Origin: Haematobia irritans
Taxonomy: Eukaryota; Arthropoda; Insecta; Diptera; Muscidae
Direction: 5' to 3'
Assembly: GCF_050003625.1 (NCBI RefSeq)
Contig: NC_134400.1
Coordinates: forward strand, 63,364,241-63,428,240
DNA length: 64,000 nt
Shown: positions 11,513 through 23,112 of the stretch, one piece after another
Numbering within the stretch: position 1 is the first letter of the stretch
Layout of the letters: every line of letters begins with the position of its first letter
Position numbers and translations under genes: made by a program
The notes under the pieces: model-generated
The model's database searches: none
What the model saw: the letters and a program-made list of their open reading frames with translations, nothing else
Told to the model about the DNA's origin: nothing

Positions 11513-12690
11513 GATACGGTCAAAATTTGGTGAATATAAACTTGACGTATTTCTTTCAATTTTGCATTAAAAAAACCTGAACACCCCTCATTTTGAAGGT
11601 GTGTGTGTAGAATGTTGCTTCTATTTTGATTTTGGAATTCACTCTTCAGTTGTCAAAATGCCGTCCAAGCAAGAAGAGCAGCGTATCAAAATTTTGCTCG
11701 CGCATCGCGAAAATCTGAGCTACTCGCACGCAAAGCTGGCAAAATCGCTAAAAGTTGCCAAATCAACCGTTACAAATGTAATTAAAGTGTTTTGGGGAAC
11801 GTTTGTCGACAGCCAGGAAGTCTGGATCGGGGGGAAATCGAAAACCGGAAGCCGCTGAGACGACAAAGAGAGTTGCCGGTAGTTTCAAGCGAAACCCTAA
11901 CCTCTCTATCCGAGATGCCGGGTGTAAGCTGGGTGTATCGTCTACAACCGTGCATTGAGCCAAAAAACGAGCTGGACTATCGACTTACAAGAAGGTAGTG
12001 ACTCCAAATCGCGGTGATAAACAAAATACGACAGCCAAAGCGCGATCCCGGAGGCTGTACACGACGATGCTGACGAAGTTTGACTGCGTGGTAATGGACG
12101 ACGAAACCTACGTCAAAGCCGACTACAAGCAGCTTCCGGGACAGGAGTTTTATACGGCAAAAGGAAGGGGAAAGGTAGCAGATATTTTCAAGCACATAAA
12201 ACTGTCAAAGTTCGTAGAGAAATATCTGGTTTGGCAAGCCATCTGTACCTGTGGCTTTAAAAGCAGCATTTTCATAGCTTCCGGGACTGTCAACCAAGAA
12301 ATTTAAGTGAAAGAGTGTTGGAATAAACGTCTGCTGCCTTTCCTGAAGAAACACGGTTGTTCCGTATTGTTTTGGCCGGATTTGGCATCTTGCCATTACG
12401 GTAAAAAGGCCATGGAGTGGTACGCCGCCAACAACGTGCAGGCGGTTCCCAAAGACAAGAACCCTCCCAACACGCCAGAGCTCCGCCCAATTGAGAAATA
12501 CTGGGCTATTGTCAAGCGGAACCTAAAGAAGACCAAAAAATAAAAACTGCTAAGGTCGAGCAGCAGTTCAAGGCAAACTGGCTTTCTGCGGCGAAGAAGG
12601 TGGACAAGGTGGCTGTACAAAATCTGATGGCAGGTGTCAAGCGTGAGGCCCGGCAATTCGGATTTGGAAAAGCGAAAGCCTAACTGAATA
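11513..12690 (+). mobile_element. Tc1/mariner-superfamily transposon, 3' truncated
   Basis: The left end GGGTGATACGGTCAAAATTT looks like a terminal inverted repeat. The element follows it with a transposase frame at 11658-12683. The right terminal repeat is absent: within about 100 bp of the stop codon the sequence changes to another insertion. The element sits in the middle of dispersed repeat R. Confidence 0.75.
11658..12683 (+). pseudogene. Tc1-like transposase, frameshifted
   Basis: It starts MPSKQEEQRIKILLAHREN, a helix-turn-helix region with YSHAKLAKSLKVAKSTV. The catalytic region shows VVMDDETYVKADYK (first Asp), VLFWPDLASCHYG (second Asp) and PNTPELRPIEKYW (third acidic residue). Lesions are an extra T in the run near 11790, a loss near 11920, and frame changes near 12300 and 12540, so no continuous protein of the expected length of about 340 residues remains. 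The exact DDxD/E subgroup is not assigned. Confidence 0.85.
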
Positions 12691-12779
12691 TTTTCCTGAA
12701 CAAAGTGGCTACCCTATGTTCTCGAAAGTCTCATGAATTCTATTTGCAAGTTTTTAAATCAACCCTGGGCAGTTTGCAA
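12691..12779. other. Short spacer
   Basis: A segment between the Tc1-like remnant and the MITE, with no recognised feature. Confidence 0.3.
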
Positions 12780-13614
12780 CAGTGTTGCCAGTGTTATTCT
12801 GGCTCTTGTCCACAAATTATGATGTTTTCGTCCCCAAAAATCCCCAATCTAAAATTGAATTCCTCACAAAAACCCGCAAAACATTTTTGACATTTTTTTT
12901 CGAAAAAAATAAAGCAAAAGGCTCTGCTGTAGAAAATCAGTAATAATTTAAATTAATTATAATTTGGTCAAATCAAGCAAGCTGCAATAAGATCACAATT
13001 TCGAACCACAACACCAAGATACTAGTGTTCGTCTTCCAAATACTAGATATATGAAAATGGGAAATAGATCACCTTGTATGAACGAAAATGTACTTCTAAA
13101 TATTCAAGTAGTAAAATTTGGTGGCAGACACGTGTCCAAATTTTGTAGAACTTTACCAGAAATGGTAGGTTTTGACAAAATTTTTTACATAGGAATAAAA
13201 TTATGACAAAATTGTCTATATAAAAATAAACTTTTGACAAAATTTTCTATAGAAATAAAATTTTGACAAAATTTTCTATAGAAATAAAATTTTGACAAAA
13301 TTTTCTATAGAAATAAAATTTTGACAAAATTTTCTATAGAAATAAAATTTTGACAAAATTTTCTAGAGAATAAAAATTTTGACAAACTTTTCTATAGAAT
13401 AAAAATTTTATTTTATTCTATTTATTTTATTTAAATTTTCTATAGAAATAGATTTTTTTTTTAAATATTAACCCGCTTTCTCGAAAAAAAAATCCCCACA
13501 AAAATCCACAAATCTATGGAAATTCCTCACCAAATCCCCAACTCAGAAATTTCGTCCCCATTCACGAAAAAGTAACCCCAATTTGGGGAAAGATCCCCAA
13601 TACTGGCAACACTG
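12780..13614 (+). mobile_element. hAT-like MITE with internal 28-bp minisatellite
   Basis: The ends CAGTGTTGCCAGT and ACTGGCAACACTG are inverted repeats. The flanking octamers GTTTGCAA (12772-12779) and GTTGGCAT (13615-13622) match at 6 of 8 positions, consistent with an old 8-bp target duplication. From 13196 to about 13425 it carries about eight copies of a 28-bp unit around TTTTGACAAAATTTTCTATA. It is non-coding. Confidence 0.75.
13196..13425. repeat. 28-bp minisatellite
   Basis: About eight tandem copies of a unit centred on TTTTGACAAAATTTTCTATA. The same unit recurs at 2700-2820, 23380-23600 and 52460-52920, always within or next to MITE or R-repeat DNA. There is no spacer between units, which separates it from a CRISPR array. 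Confidence 0.85.
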
Positions 13615-14238
13615 GTTGGCATAGAGTTTATTTTTTCTGTGGTTTCAAAGGAAGAAGTCGCAATTTATTCAATTACAAGATCTCTCACCGTAGCCTTGAT
13701 TCGACCGCATTTCGAAAAAGTAAGTTCCAATAACCGCGCCAGCCCGTAAACAGCGCCGAACGGTCGCACTTTGAGGATGGCAATGCGTCTCATTGTGGAT
13801 TCAAATCTGTAGTGGAATTCTGTATTTCTTTACGAAAAAAAATTGTTTGCACTAACGTGTAGGATTATCAAGATCAATACTCAGAAATGTAGGATAAGTA
13901 CAACAACCTCAGAAGGAAGGCAGCATTGCCATGTAGAATTCGTACCACAAATTCGTTGCCTCAACCGCATTATTTTCCAACCGAAAACGGGTGGTTCCAT
14001 CAACTATCAATGATATCTTTCAGCACAACTAACATTTGGTAATTTAAACTGCATGGTAGTATATTGGACCAAGTTTGCATTGGTTGTCGCAATCTCATAT
14101 TAATTGTTTGGTTGGTTGGTGCAACCGCCCTCGATGTTATTTATTATTACCCTAACAAATTGTATATATTAAATTAAAGCGCAGATTATATTGAGATTTT
14201 TTTTATTTATTACAAGATTTACAATCATAATACAAAAA
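13615..14238 (-). other. Unclassified; possibly an LTR-like segment
   Basis: No coding frame. On the minus strand a TGTTAGGG start near 14158 and a GAATAAATTG polyadenylation-like motif near 13660 give a weak resemblance to a solo LTR. No target duplication was found. This is a guess based on composition only. Confidence 0.2.
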
Positions 14239-15047
14239 AAAAGTGAACTCACTATTTCACTAAAACCAATTTACATATATTTTAGTTCATGAACTTATTA
14301 TATTTGGAGAAAGTTTCATTTACTCTAATAATTTTTTGCGTACCTTAGTTAAATGAACTAAAAGACGGGAAAAATTATACACAAATTAAGGATAGAGATT
14401 TACTAAATTCGTATTTCTCATAAGATAGTTCATTATTTCTTAAAATTTGTAAATTTTACTACAAAAGCGTCCATCATGAACTTCGTATGTCACTAAAGAC
14501 ATTCTTGCAATTTTGAACTCGAATTTTTTCCTTCAAACTACAAAATTTTCTTTAAAAAGTTAAAAAGGTTATTTATTTTAGAAAATTTTGAATATTTGTA
14601 GAAAATTTTAACTAAACAGTATTACAAACGTTGGCATCACGCCGATGTCATACAAATAAGTAAATATTTTTCGACAAATACAAGAAAATTTATTAGACAT
14701 AACTAAGTTTTTTCACTTGTTAAAGAAAATTTTGTAGTTTGAAGAAAAAACTTGTAGTTCAAAATTGCAAGAATGCCTTTAGTGACATACGAAGTTCACG
14801 ATGGACGCATTTTTGGTAAATTTACAAATTTAAAGAAATTCTGAACTATTTTGTGGAAGACACGAATTTAGTTAATCTTTATGCTTCATTTGAGTATATT
14901 TTTTTCCTCGGGTTTAGTTAATTTAACTAACGTACACAAAAATGTATTAGAGTAAAGAAAACATTCTCCAAACATAATATTTCTATGAACTAAAATAAAG
15001 TTAAATTGGCTTTAGTGAAATAGAGAGCTCACTTTTTTTTGAGTGTA
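14239..15047. mobile_element. Foldback MITE-A
   Basis: The two arms, about 14239-14570 and 14690-15047, are imperfect inverted repeats of roughly 340 bp. Matching blocks include CTTCGTATGTCACTAAAG in the left arm and its complement at 14773-14795, and TTAGTTCAT motifs near both tips. The outer ends are A-rich, with AAGTGAACTCACTATTTCAC on the left and its complement on the right. A TA dinucleotide flanks both ends. The transcript would form a long hairpin. No protein is encoded. Confidence 0.85.
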
Positions 15048-15378
15048 GGACGAGTAAGTCAAAATATTCAAACAATGGTAATTAAAGGGATCTTCATAAA
15101 AACTAACGAAAGGGCACTATACACTGAAAAATAGCATGCCCGGTTCCAAAGATTGCGTCCCTATTTTAGAAATTTTGGTATTGATTCCGAGTCAATGAAG
15201 CCGATAATTCAAGTAAGGATACTTTTAAGAAACAATTCTCTTTTAAATGTGGGTTTTTGGTATTTGACTCTATTGAAGCAAATTTTAATTTTTCGCCTTT
15301 TCAGCTTTTTTCATATGCTATAAAAAGTCCGCTAAAAACAAGACTTCTTAGCCTAGCACAAAAAGCGCGGTATAAACA

Positions 15379-16031
15379 CACTGAAAAAAAAGCAAACTCG
15401 GTTCCAAAGATTTTGTCTTTACTTTAAAAAATTTGGTATTCCGAGCCAAAGAAGCGGAGAATACAAGTAAGGATACTTTTAAGACACAATTCTCTTTTAA
15501 ATTTAGGTTTTGTGTACTTGCTTCTAGGAAGCAAATTTTAATTTTTCGCTTTCTCAGCTTTTTTTCTTCATATGCTATCAAAGTCCTTTAAAAACGAGTT
15601 AACGGCAACTTTATTTTCTAAATTAGGACTCGACTTCCAGTAGAAATTATGCTATGTTTGAAGTAAAAAACTTCTTTAAAATAAAGTTTTGAAAAACATG
15701 TCCTATATTTGAACGATTTTTTGCTTTGTAGTCAAGATGCAAAAAGACAACAAATTTAAAGACAATTTCATGAAATTTAAAGAATTTTTCTGAATTATTA
15801 AAGTCAAGTTGACCTTAGCCTATAAATTTTTTCTTTCATGTTAAGATACCCATTTTTAAGTCAAATCACTTAATTATAAGGACAATACGACTTCATTGAA
15901 AAGATTATCGACTTTTGGACAAGGAAAATAACTTTATTTTAGAGAAATGCGTCTTCTATGCTAAGCAAAATTTGTATTCGTATTTTAAAGACATGAAATC
16001 TTTGACCTCACGACAATATTTTTTCAGTGCA
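15379..16031 (-). mobile_element. MITE-B nested in mariner, CA target duplication
   Basis: This complete 653-bp copy begins CACTGAAAAAAAAGC and ends ATATTTTTTCAGTG. It is flanked by CA on both sides (15377-15378 and 16032-16033). The paralogous mariner at 29125-29140 reads TATAAACAGAAAAAAG without the insert, which fixes the 2-bp duplication as CA, not TA. Confidence 0.9.
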
Positions 16032-16158
16032 GAAAAAAGTTAAGTGTTTTGGAAACTTCCATCTCTGTTATGAACACATGTTAAATTTTGTTTCGATCAG
16101 GCAACTCCTTCATATAGAAACAGGTGTTCAAAAAAGACGCATCCGCAATTTTTTTACA

Positions 16159-17149
16159 ATGGAAAAATTAGAAATGCGTGCAGTCATTAAATATTAACAT
16201 AAAAAAGGTTTATCGGGACAAGAAATTCATAATGATATGGTGAATATGTTAGATGAAAGTGGTCCTTCATATGCAACAGTAAAAAATTGGGTTGCTGAAT
16301 TTAAACGTGGTCATACAAGCATTGAAGATGAACCACGTAGTGAACAGCAACAATAACAGAAATTGTAGCCAAAGTGCATGGTATTAAATGATGGTATTCA
16401 ATGTTTGTGAAATTGCTAATATCATGGGCATCTCAAATGATCGAGTCCATATAATTTTGCATGAAGAACTACAGATGAAAAAGCTTTGTGCAAGATGGGT
16501 GCCGCATTTGTGAACAGTCGATCAAAAACACGTAAGATTGAACATTTCTCAAGCTTGTTTGGATCGTTTTAAACGAAATAAAACGGTTTTTAAGCGTCGT
16601 TTCATAACTGTTGATGAGACATGGATCCAGCACTATACTCCAGAGACAAAAGAACAATCCAAACAATGGATTGAAGCTGGAGGAAGTGCCTCAAAGAAGG
16701 CAAAAACAATTCAATCGGCTGGTAAGGTTATGGCAACGGTTTTTTGGGACTTCAAAGGTATTTTATTGATTGACTATCTGCAAAAGGGTAAAACAATAAA
16801 TTCAGAGTACTATTGCAACCTTTTGGATCAACTAAATGTACAAATTCGAGAAAAACGCCTTGGCTTACAACACAAAAAAATAATTTTTCATCAAGACAAC
16901 GCACCAGCGCACAAGAGTGTTTTAACAATGGCTAAAATCAACGAATTAAAGTACGAGTGACTTTTACTTGTTCCAAAACCTAAAAAATTCCTTGCTGGGA
17001 AGCGTTTTACCTCAAATGAAGATGCAATTACAGTTGTAAACCACTATTTTGATGACCTTGAGGAAAACTATTTTAATCAAGGGATAGAATTGCTAGAAAA
17101 GCGTTGGACTAAGTGTATTGAAGTTTCAGGAGATTATATTGCAAAATAA
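16159..17149 (+). pseudogene. Mariner transposase, inactivated (copy 1)
   Basis: It begins MEKLEMRAVIKY and has mariner hallmarks: YATVKNWVAEFKRG, RFITVDETWIQHYTPETK with the first Asp, and IIFHQDNAPAHKS with the second Asp. After NELKYE a stop follows directly, and the expected YSPDLAPSD segment with the third Asp is missing. Downstream, KPKKFLAGKRF continues in another frame to IAK and a stop. Stops also occur after KY and after EQQQ. The product cannot be catalytic. Confidence 0.92.
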
Positions 17150-18364
17150 AAATATTTTTGAAAAACTAACTATTTTCTTTCATTGATAGGCTAAGAAGTT
17201 TCCGAACCGCCCTCGCATGCTACGTTTCAATTAAAAACGTCTTTAAAATAAAGTGTTGAAAACATGTCCTATTTTTTAATGGTTTTTGCTTTGTAGTCAA
17301 GATGCAAAAATGCAACAAATTTAAAGACAATTTCATTAGTTTTAAAGATTTTTTCTGAATTATTAAAGTCAAGTTGACCTTAGTCCAAAAATTTTTTCTT
17401 TCATGTTATGATACCCTTTTTCAAGTCAAATCACTTAATTATAAGGACAACACGACTTCATTGAAAAGTTTATCGACTTTTGAACATGGAAAAAACCTTA
17501 TATTAGAGAAATGCGTCGTCTAAGCTAAGCAAAATTTGTATTCTTATTTTAAGGACATGAAATCTTTGGCCACACGACAATATTTTTTTCAGTGTACTCT
17601 TTTTAGAGTTGTTACAGTAAAATGAAAACATTGGGAAACAGTGAAAAATTAAACAGTAAGATCTATAAAAACAAAGTTTAGTTCCTCTTTATTAATAAGT
17701 AGTCCAAGAGGAGTTGACGGATACTTTCGAAAATAAAAGCGGACATTGAGTTCGAGTTTTGCCACTAAAATTATTTCTCATTCTAACGGCAAAACTCGCA
17801 TCGGTAAAACCAGAATAACATTATAACTTTTTTAGGCAAATTGTATTATAACTTGGTGGGGAATGATCCAAAGCAACAATTGAATAAGTTTATTTTCTTT
17901 AGAATAAATTATTAAAGAAAGCAAACAATTGTTCACACCTAAATAAATGTATGTGTTGGTTGTAAAATGATTGTTTCGAATTTAAATACACTGAAAAAAC
18001 AGTGAACCCTTTTCCATTGCAAAATGAACTAAACTGTAGTAATATTGACCATGATTTAGCCCTTAAGATTTTTTCAACTTGTCTAGTTTATAATTTTCTT
18101 AAATTTTAGTTCATCTATAACATTGTAATTTAGTTCATTTTTACAACACCATAAGATTTATATACCCCTCCCAAGTTAAAAAGTCAGTATTATTTTGGAT
18201 TACTTCCTTATTTTGTGGGAAACCCGATAATAAAAATTGGTTAACAGTCTCTTTAAAATGTCGACGACTAATCTATTTTTAAATCAATCATAAATTTTCA
18301 TACATTAAAATTAAACTTTCTTTAAGCAAAAGTACTTTATTATAAAAACTTATGATGAAAGTTC

Positions 18365-18495
18365 TTAATACAATGTTTTTTGTGAATAAAAATTATGACC
18401 ACGTGGAACAGAGAGTAGTTCATTTGAACCCGCTGTTTGGACATTTTGACTTATACTTTTTTTATTCATCGTAGGTAGTTTTTTCACATATCTTG
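18365..18495 (-). CDS. Possible terminal exon in element N
   Basis: On the minus strand a TTTCC-AG acceptor at 18496 is followed by an open stretch of 131 nt ending in TAA. It reads RYVKKLPTMNKKSISQNVQT and continues to KTLY. It joins in frame (G plus CA) with the block at 18590-18627. No family is recognised. The reading is short and could be chance, but the open frame plus the matching phase makes it worth recording. Confidence 0.35.
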
Positions 18496-18589
18496 CTGGA
18501 AAAAATGGAAACACAAATGAAAATTGTTAAAAATTAACACCATGTAATGAAATATAATTTTTAATTCTTCATTTTAGCTTGTAACATAC

Positions 18590-18627
18590 CATATTTCTTT
18601 GGAAAACGTATCTCATAAAATTTGTAC
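18590..18627 (-). CDS. Possible 38-nt microexon in element N
   Basis: Bounded by TTGTTTC-AG and GTATGT on the minus strand. In the frame that fits the next block it reads YKFYEIRFPKKY. Too short to support alone. Confidence 0.25.
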
Positions 18628-18751
18628 CTGAAACAATTAGAGAAATAATGAAGTATTCTAAATAAACTCATAAAACTGTGTTGTTATCGATGTGAAGGAT
18701 ATAATAAAATATTCTAGTTGAAAAAAGCCAAAGTTTTAATATAAAACTTAC

Positions 18752-19682
18752 CAATTCTCTATTAAATTGTACGCTGAGGGGATATATAAAAAGTTGTCCA
18801 AATTTATTTGGGTTACTCTGAAATTAAATATTAAATAAAATTATTAAATAAGTTTTCAAAAAATCTAATGAAAAAAATAATAATATGCATTAAAAACCAA
18901 ATATTCTTGATAACCCTAGACAGTCATCATTCGTCAAAATGACGACACGTAATTTCATTTTCGATTTAAAATGCATTTTAGTCTATTGGGAAATGGTGAA
19001 TTTAAGTTATACTAATTCGACAGTTTTATGAATTTTTGTTTTATACTACTTAAAACCAAATTGAATAAGAAAATAAACTCAAGTTTGGTTAACTTTTTCG
19101 CTCACGTTGAAAATTTTAGCGTCTTGAAATGAGCCGTAGTCAAAATGACGAAGGCTGACGTTAATGTACAAAAAATAAGGATGACTGTCCAGGGCTAAAA
19201 GAAAGTTAAAGAATCCTTACCAATTCACTATTAATTTACAGGCAAAGGAGTACTAAAAATTTGTCCAAATGTTTAAGGGGTTATTCTGAAATTAAATATT
19301 CGTTTTTACATTAAAAATATTACATTGGTTTCCAAAAAATTTGATTAAAGAAATACTAAAATAAGGCATTAAAAACCTGTAATTTTGATGATAAAAAGGT
19401 AACAAAAACGTAAATATTCTAGTTAAAATAAAGCCAATTTTTAAAAGAAAACTTACCAATTCTCTATTTTTTATTTGTTCGAATCCATCTGGAGTTGCTC
19501 TGAAATTAAATATTGTTTTTACAACAAAGAAAAACATTAAACTGGTTTCCAAAAAAAAATAATTAACAAATAATAATATACATAAAAAATATTCTTTTTA
19601 AAAGAAAGTCATATTAAAAAAATACTTACCAATTTATGAATAAACTATACGCTGAGATATAACAAAAATTTTCTAAATTCAT
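18752..19682 (-). repeat. Four degenerate exon-like cassettes in element N
   Basis: Four related blocks lie at 19630-19682, 19457-19499, 19221-19285 and 18752-18817 on the minus strand. Each is preceded by a TTTCAG or TTCCAG acceptor-like site and ends AATTG followed by GTAAG, a near-consensus donor. Their introns also share AAATTAAATATT-like sequence, so whole cassettes were duplicated. Lengths are 53, 43, 65 and 66 nt. The first two and the last can be read open in some phase; the 65-nt block has stops in the corresponding phase. This may be a decayed alternative-exon array or simply tandem-duplicated AT-rich DNA. Confidence 0.5.
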
Positions 19683-19927
19683 CTGGAATTGAATATTAAT
19701 TTTTTACATATAATTTCAATACACTTTCAACATATTTTCCTAAATATTCGTAATAACTTTTTTCTAAACTACCGATAAAATATTAATAACTTCTTTTTTA
19801 AAAGGTTTAATAAACAAACACCAATACATGTCTCAAAAATCCAAAATATTCCATGCCTTCCCGCTTGTTCTGGGAAGCAGCGAATACCTAACTATATAGC
19901 TACTAATTTATAAACACCCCTACTTAC

Positions 19928-20075
19928 GCTCCGCATTACACCCCATGTGTTTTAGCGGAGAGTTTAACGAGAACATGTCGCTGAATATAACCAATAGACT
20001 ATTCTCTGCATTATCGATAACCACCAATTTGGTAGCTGAAAATTCACACATAATTTGTACACACTTCTCTACCCA
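19928..20075 (-). CDS. Probable internal exon in element N
   Basis: On the minus strand a polypyrimidine-like CTATCCTTTTC-AG leads into 148 nt without a stop, closed by GTAAGT. The reading starts WVEKCVQIMCEFSATKLVV and contains IDNAENSLLVIFSDMF. It looks more like protein than the surrounding AT-rich DNA. No family is recognised. It ends with one nucleotide of a split codon. Confidence 0.45.
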
Positions 20076-20432
20076 CTGAAAAGGATAGTGAAAAAATGCT
20101 AGCTAAATAAGCACTAATTGTGCTAGAATGATTTTTATAGTTTTTTATTAGGCCAAATTTATATTTGGACTTTAACTAAATATGTTAATTAGTTTATAAG
20201 TAAAATAATTAAGTTATGACTATACAAACAACAAGGAATTATTTTAATATTCGTGGTAAGACGCATTTACTTTCAAATTGGCACTTCTTTTGTCGCTGCA
20301 TTGTTAGGCGTATGTGTTGTTATGGAGGTCCAATCCTGCTAGAAAGTAAATAAACTGCACCTGAAATTTGAATATAAATATGAAATAAATATAGTTGCTA
20401 TATAATAGAATTATTACTAATTTTTTACTTAC

Positions 20433-20598
20433 ATTTTTCTTTCGTTTTGATTACCCTATGAGAACTCCGTGTCCGACCAAACCATTTGCAACCCAGAGAA
20501 CAACTAAACAAATTATGAGAAGTGGAATTTTTGTGACGTCTTCTAGCGGGACTTTGCTTATTTTTGTTCAGTAAACCAAACTTCACCTTACGATTATA
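20433..20598 (-). CDS. Possible basic exon in element N
   Basis: An open stretch of about 55 codons after a stop on the minus strand, ending at GTAAGT. It is rich in Lys, Arg and Ser and contains CSLGCKWFGRTRSSHR, a loosely zinc-site-like arrangement. There is no in-frame ATG, so an upstream exon would be needed. Function unknown. Confidence 0.3.
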
Positions 20599-20601
20599 TC
20601 A

Positions 20602-21908
20602 TATCTTTTTATGCATTACGCGTAACCACCGAAACTCTATTCCGATCATAAGTGTGTGTGTTTTTGTTTAGTTTTGCTAGAGACACTATTTTGTACATTA
20701 CTTTTAGATACCAAAATTAAATGGTCCCTGGATTATATTTTTGAATTTCTCTCTCATTTATTTTCTGTGAGAGAGACAGCGTCTTTCTTATCGATTTCAT
20801 GCTCAACTGGTAATGCCCAATATAATCTATCGATTATTTAACAGATTACTTTATGGTGCTGAATTGGATGTAATGGAAGGGTACATTATATACATACAGA
20901 AAACGGGTCTTTAGTACTTTTGAACTCATTATTCTATACCATAATAACCTCCTGAACATTGGGAGTGCTTATATAGGTAGGGAAAATTCGACAATAGCTA
21001 TTTGCCGAACAAGCGGGTTTATACTCCCTTGTTGCATACCTACTTAAAAGATGCAACAGCCCACGCCAACGCCTACTATACAACTGAAGCATGCCAAACA
21101 AAACCAAGCAAAGCCAAAACATTCCTACAACAACAAAAACACATGTGCCTTTATTGAAAACAACACCTCATCCAGCCAAATAAACCATCCGCGAATAACA
21201 AACACACACACGCAAACCACTAAATGAACAAAAATAAAAACAACCCCACGCTCATGTATACACAACAAAACTCAAGTAACATCATCTTTACATTAACCAC
21301 ATTCCACTATGCCGATAAAGATCTCTGTACTATGCATTAGTTCATCGCATCTGCTGACAATTTACTCTAAGAATAATATTCGTAAAGGCACACCAGCTTA
21401 TGAACGACGAAACGTTTAACTTAAAATTTGCAAAATTTTCATGAAATGTTATCTACCATTTTTGACGAAAATGTCTATAAATTTAATTACATGTGAACTA
21501 AAAATATTTCATTGGGTAACTTTTTACCAACAATTATTAACTATAGGAATTGTCAGTAAGAAATTGCTATCCACTTTCAAGTTCATTTTTCGTAAAAAAA
21601 TATTTTCTCATACAAAAAAATCTTATAGTAAATTGCACTTATTATTTAGAAAATACTTTACATTTCACAAGTAGTTTTATAGCATGACAAACGAATTTTT
21701 AACTACCAGTTAAGAAATTTTTTAAGGAAATTTCCATCGTATTTTGTAGGCCATGAACTAAACGATTGCTACTTAGAATTTGTAAAATTTCCTTCCGAGT
21801 AGTTAATTTTCGTTGAAGATGCGAAAAATGAACTAAAATTCTGGAAAATTCTTGTAATAAATTATTGTAAAAATTTTCTTAAATTTACGAGACACTTTTT
21901 TTTCTGTG
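20602..21908. other. Non-coding right part of element N
   Basis: AT-rich, with a CA-rich section at 21060-21300 (on the minus strand GTTTT/TGTTG-rich). The last 500 bp resemble MITE-A arms. No gene is recognised. Confidence 0.5.
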
Positions 21909-22188
21909 TATAATGTGCTTTTGAATGGTTATCGTTAACTTTAGGATTCGATGGAAAAATATTTATATATTACTCGACTTCACATTCTTCCTTTGTAAGA
22001 GTTTTTTGAATTTCTTTGAAAATTTCAAACTTTTTTGTTGCAAATTTTTTATTTTTGCAATAAAAAATAATATATGATTTGAAATCAGTCCATTTCGTTT
22101 ATATCAAGCACTGTTCTTTTCTGAATTTAAGTCTTTTATAAAACACACTTTACAGTTTCGTAGTAAAAAGTTAATATAGTAGTATGTA

Positions 22189-22838
22189 CACTGAAAAAAA
22201 TATTGTCGTGACGTCAAAGATTTCATGTCTTTAAAATACGAATACAAATTTTGCATAGAAGACGCATTTCTCTAAAATATTGTTATTTTCCTTGTCCAAA
22301 AGTCGATAAACTTTTCAATGAAGTCGTATTGTCCTTATAATTAAGTGATTTGACTTAAAAATGGGTATCTTAACATGAAAGAAAAAAATTATAGGTTAAG
22401 GTCAACTTGACTTTAATAATTCAGAAAAATTCTTTAAATTTAATGAAATTGTCTTTAAATTTGTTGTCTTTTTGCATCTTGACTACAAAGCAAAAAATCG
22501 TTCAAATATAGGACATGTTTTTCAAGACTTTATTTTAAAGAAGTTTTTTACTTCAAACATAGCATAATTTCTACTGGAAGTCGAGTCATAATTTGGAAAA
22601 TAAAGTTGCCGTTAACTCGTTTTTAAAGGACTTTGATAGCATATGAAGAAAAAAACTGAGAAAGCGAAAAATTAAAATTTGCTTCCTAGAAGCAAGTACA
22701 AAAAACCTAAATTTAAAAGAGAATTGTGTCTTAAAAGTATCCTTACTTGTATTCTCCGCTTCATTGGCTCGGAATCAATACCAAATTTTTTAAAGTCAAG
22801 ACAAAATCTTTGGAACCGAGTACGCTTTTTTTTCAGTG
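22189..22838 (+). mobile_element. MITE-B, TA duplication
   Basis: A 650-bp copy with ends CACTGAAAAAAATATTG and TTTTTTTTCAGTG, flanked by TA at 22187-22188 and 22839-22840. The uninterrupted site AGTAGTATGTAATGTTGAAC occurs at about 31366-31385 in M unit 2. It is very similar to the copies at 32483-33138 and, in reverse, 15379-16031. The frame seen at 22679-22933 inside it is spurious. Confidence 0.92.
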
Positions 22839-23112
22839 TAATGTTGAACACCTTTTCGGGATATTCCGAACATATTTGGAATATACGTAAAAAAATATAT
22901 GTAAAAAAAAATAATAATAAAACAAGTAAGTAAAGTAGAAAGTCGGGCGGGGCCGACTATATCATACCCTAAACCACCATTACAGAATTAGTAATCATAA
23001 GCATTTGTGGGTAACATATAGGTCTGGGAGATAAACCGCAGTTGCATATTTAAGAATATTAAGGGGTACATGTCTATGGGTGCTTTGTGTCAATCTGACT
23101 ATAGCTCATAGT

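Larger units (their letters stand above)
15336..17216 (+). mobile_element. Mariner copy 1 (with nested MITE-B)
   Basis: The short ends ACTTCTTAGCCTA near 15336 and its complement near 17190-17205 are inverted repeats. Compared with copy 2 (about 29098-30312) it is the same element with 653 bp of MITE-B added. About 50 bp of the host MITE are missing at the insertion point in both copies. Confidence 0.8.
15122..17594 (-). mobile_element. MITE-B with mariner and nested MITE-B, TA duplication
   Basis: The ends CACTGAAAAATAGC and ATATTTTTTTCAGTG lie between TA dinucleotides (15120-15121 and 17595-17596). The uninterrupted site GGGCACTATACTCTTTTTAGAG is present at 34559-34580, proving one copy of TA before insertion. 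The MITE is interrupted by a mariner that itself holds a second MITE-B at 15379-16031. Confidence 0.9.
17989..21908 (-). mobile_element. Element N: 3.9-kb TA-flanked insertion with exon-like blocks
   Basis: The ends are CACTGAAAAAACAGTG and CACTTTTTTTTCTGTG, flanked by TA (17987-17988 and 21909-21910). Unit 2 of M reads GAATTTAAATATAATGTGC at about 31082-31100, the uninterrupted site. Subterminal DNA on both sides resembles MITE-A (TTAGTTCAT, AAATTTTCTTAAATTT). The interior has no long frame but holds several short open blocks on the minus strand bounded by AG and GT. It could be an autonomous or gene-capturing relative of the MITEs. No known protein is recognised. Confidence 0.7.

Noticed and set aside
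13196..13425. Regular short direct repeats resembling a CRISPR array
   Set aside because: Units are back-to-back with no spacers, in a eukaryotic MITE.
13640..14158. Solo LTR of a retrotransposon
   Set aside because: Suggested by TGTTAGGG and AATAAA on the minus strand, but no target duplication or second copy could be found; kept only as a low-confidence note.
22679..22933. 84-codon frame
   Set aside because: Lies inside non-coding MITE-B and continues into the flanking M DNA.
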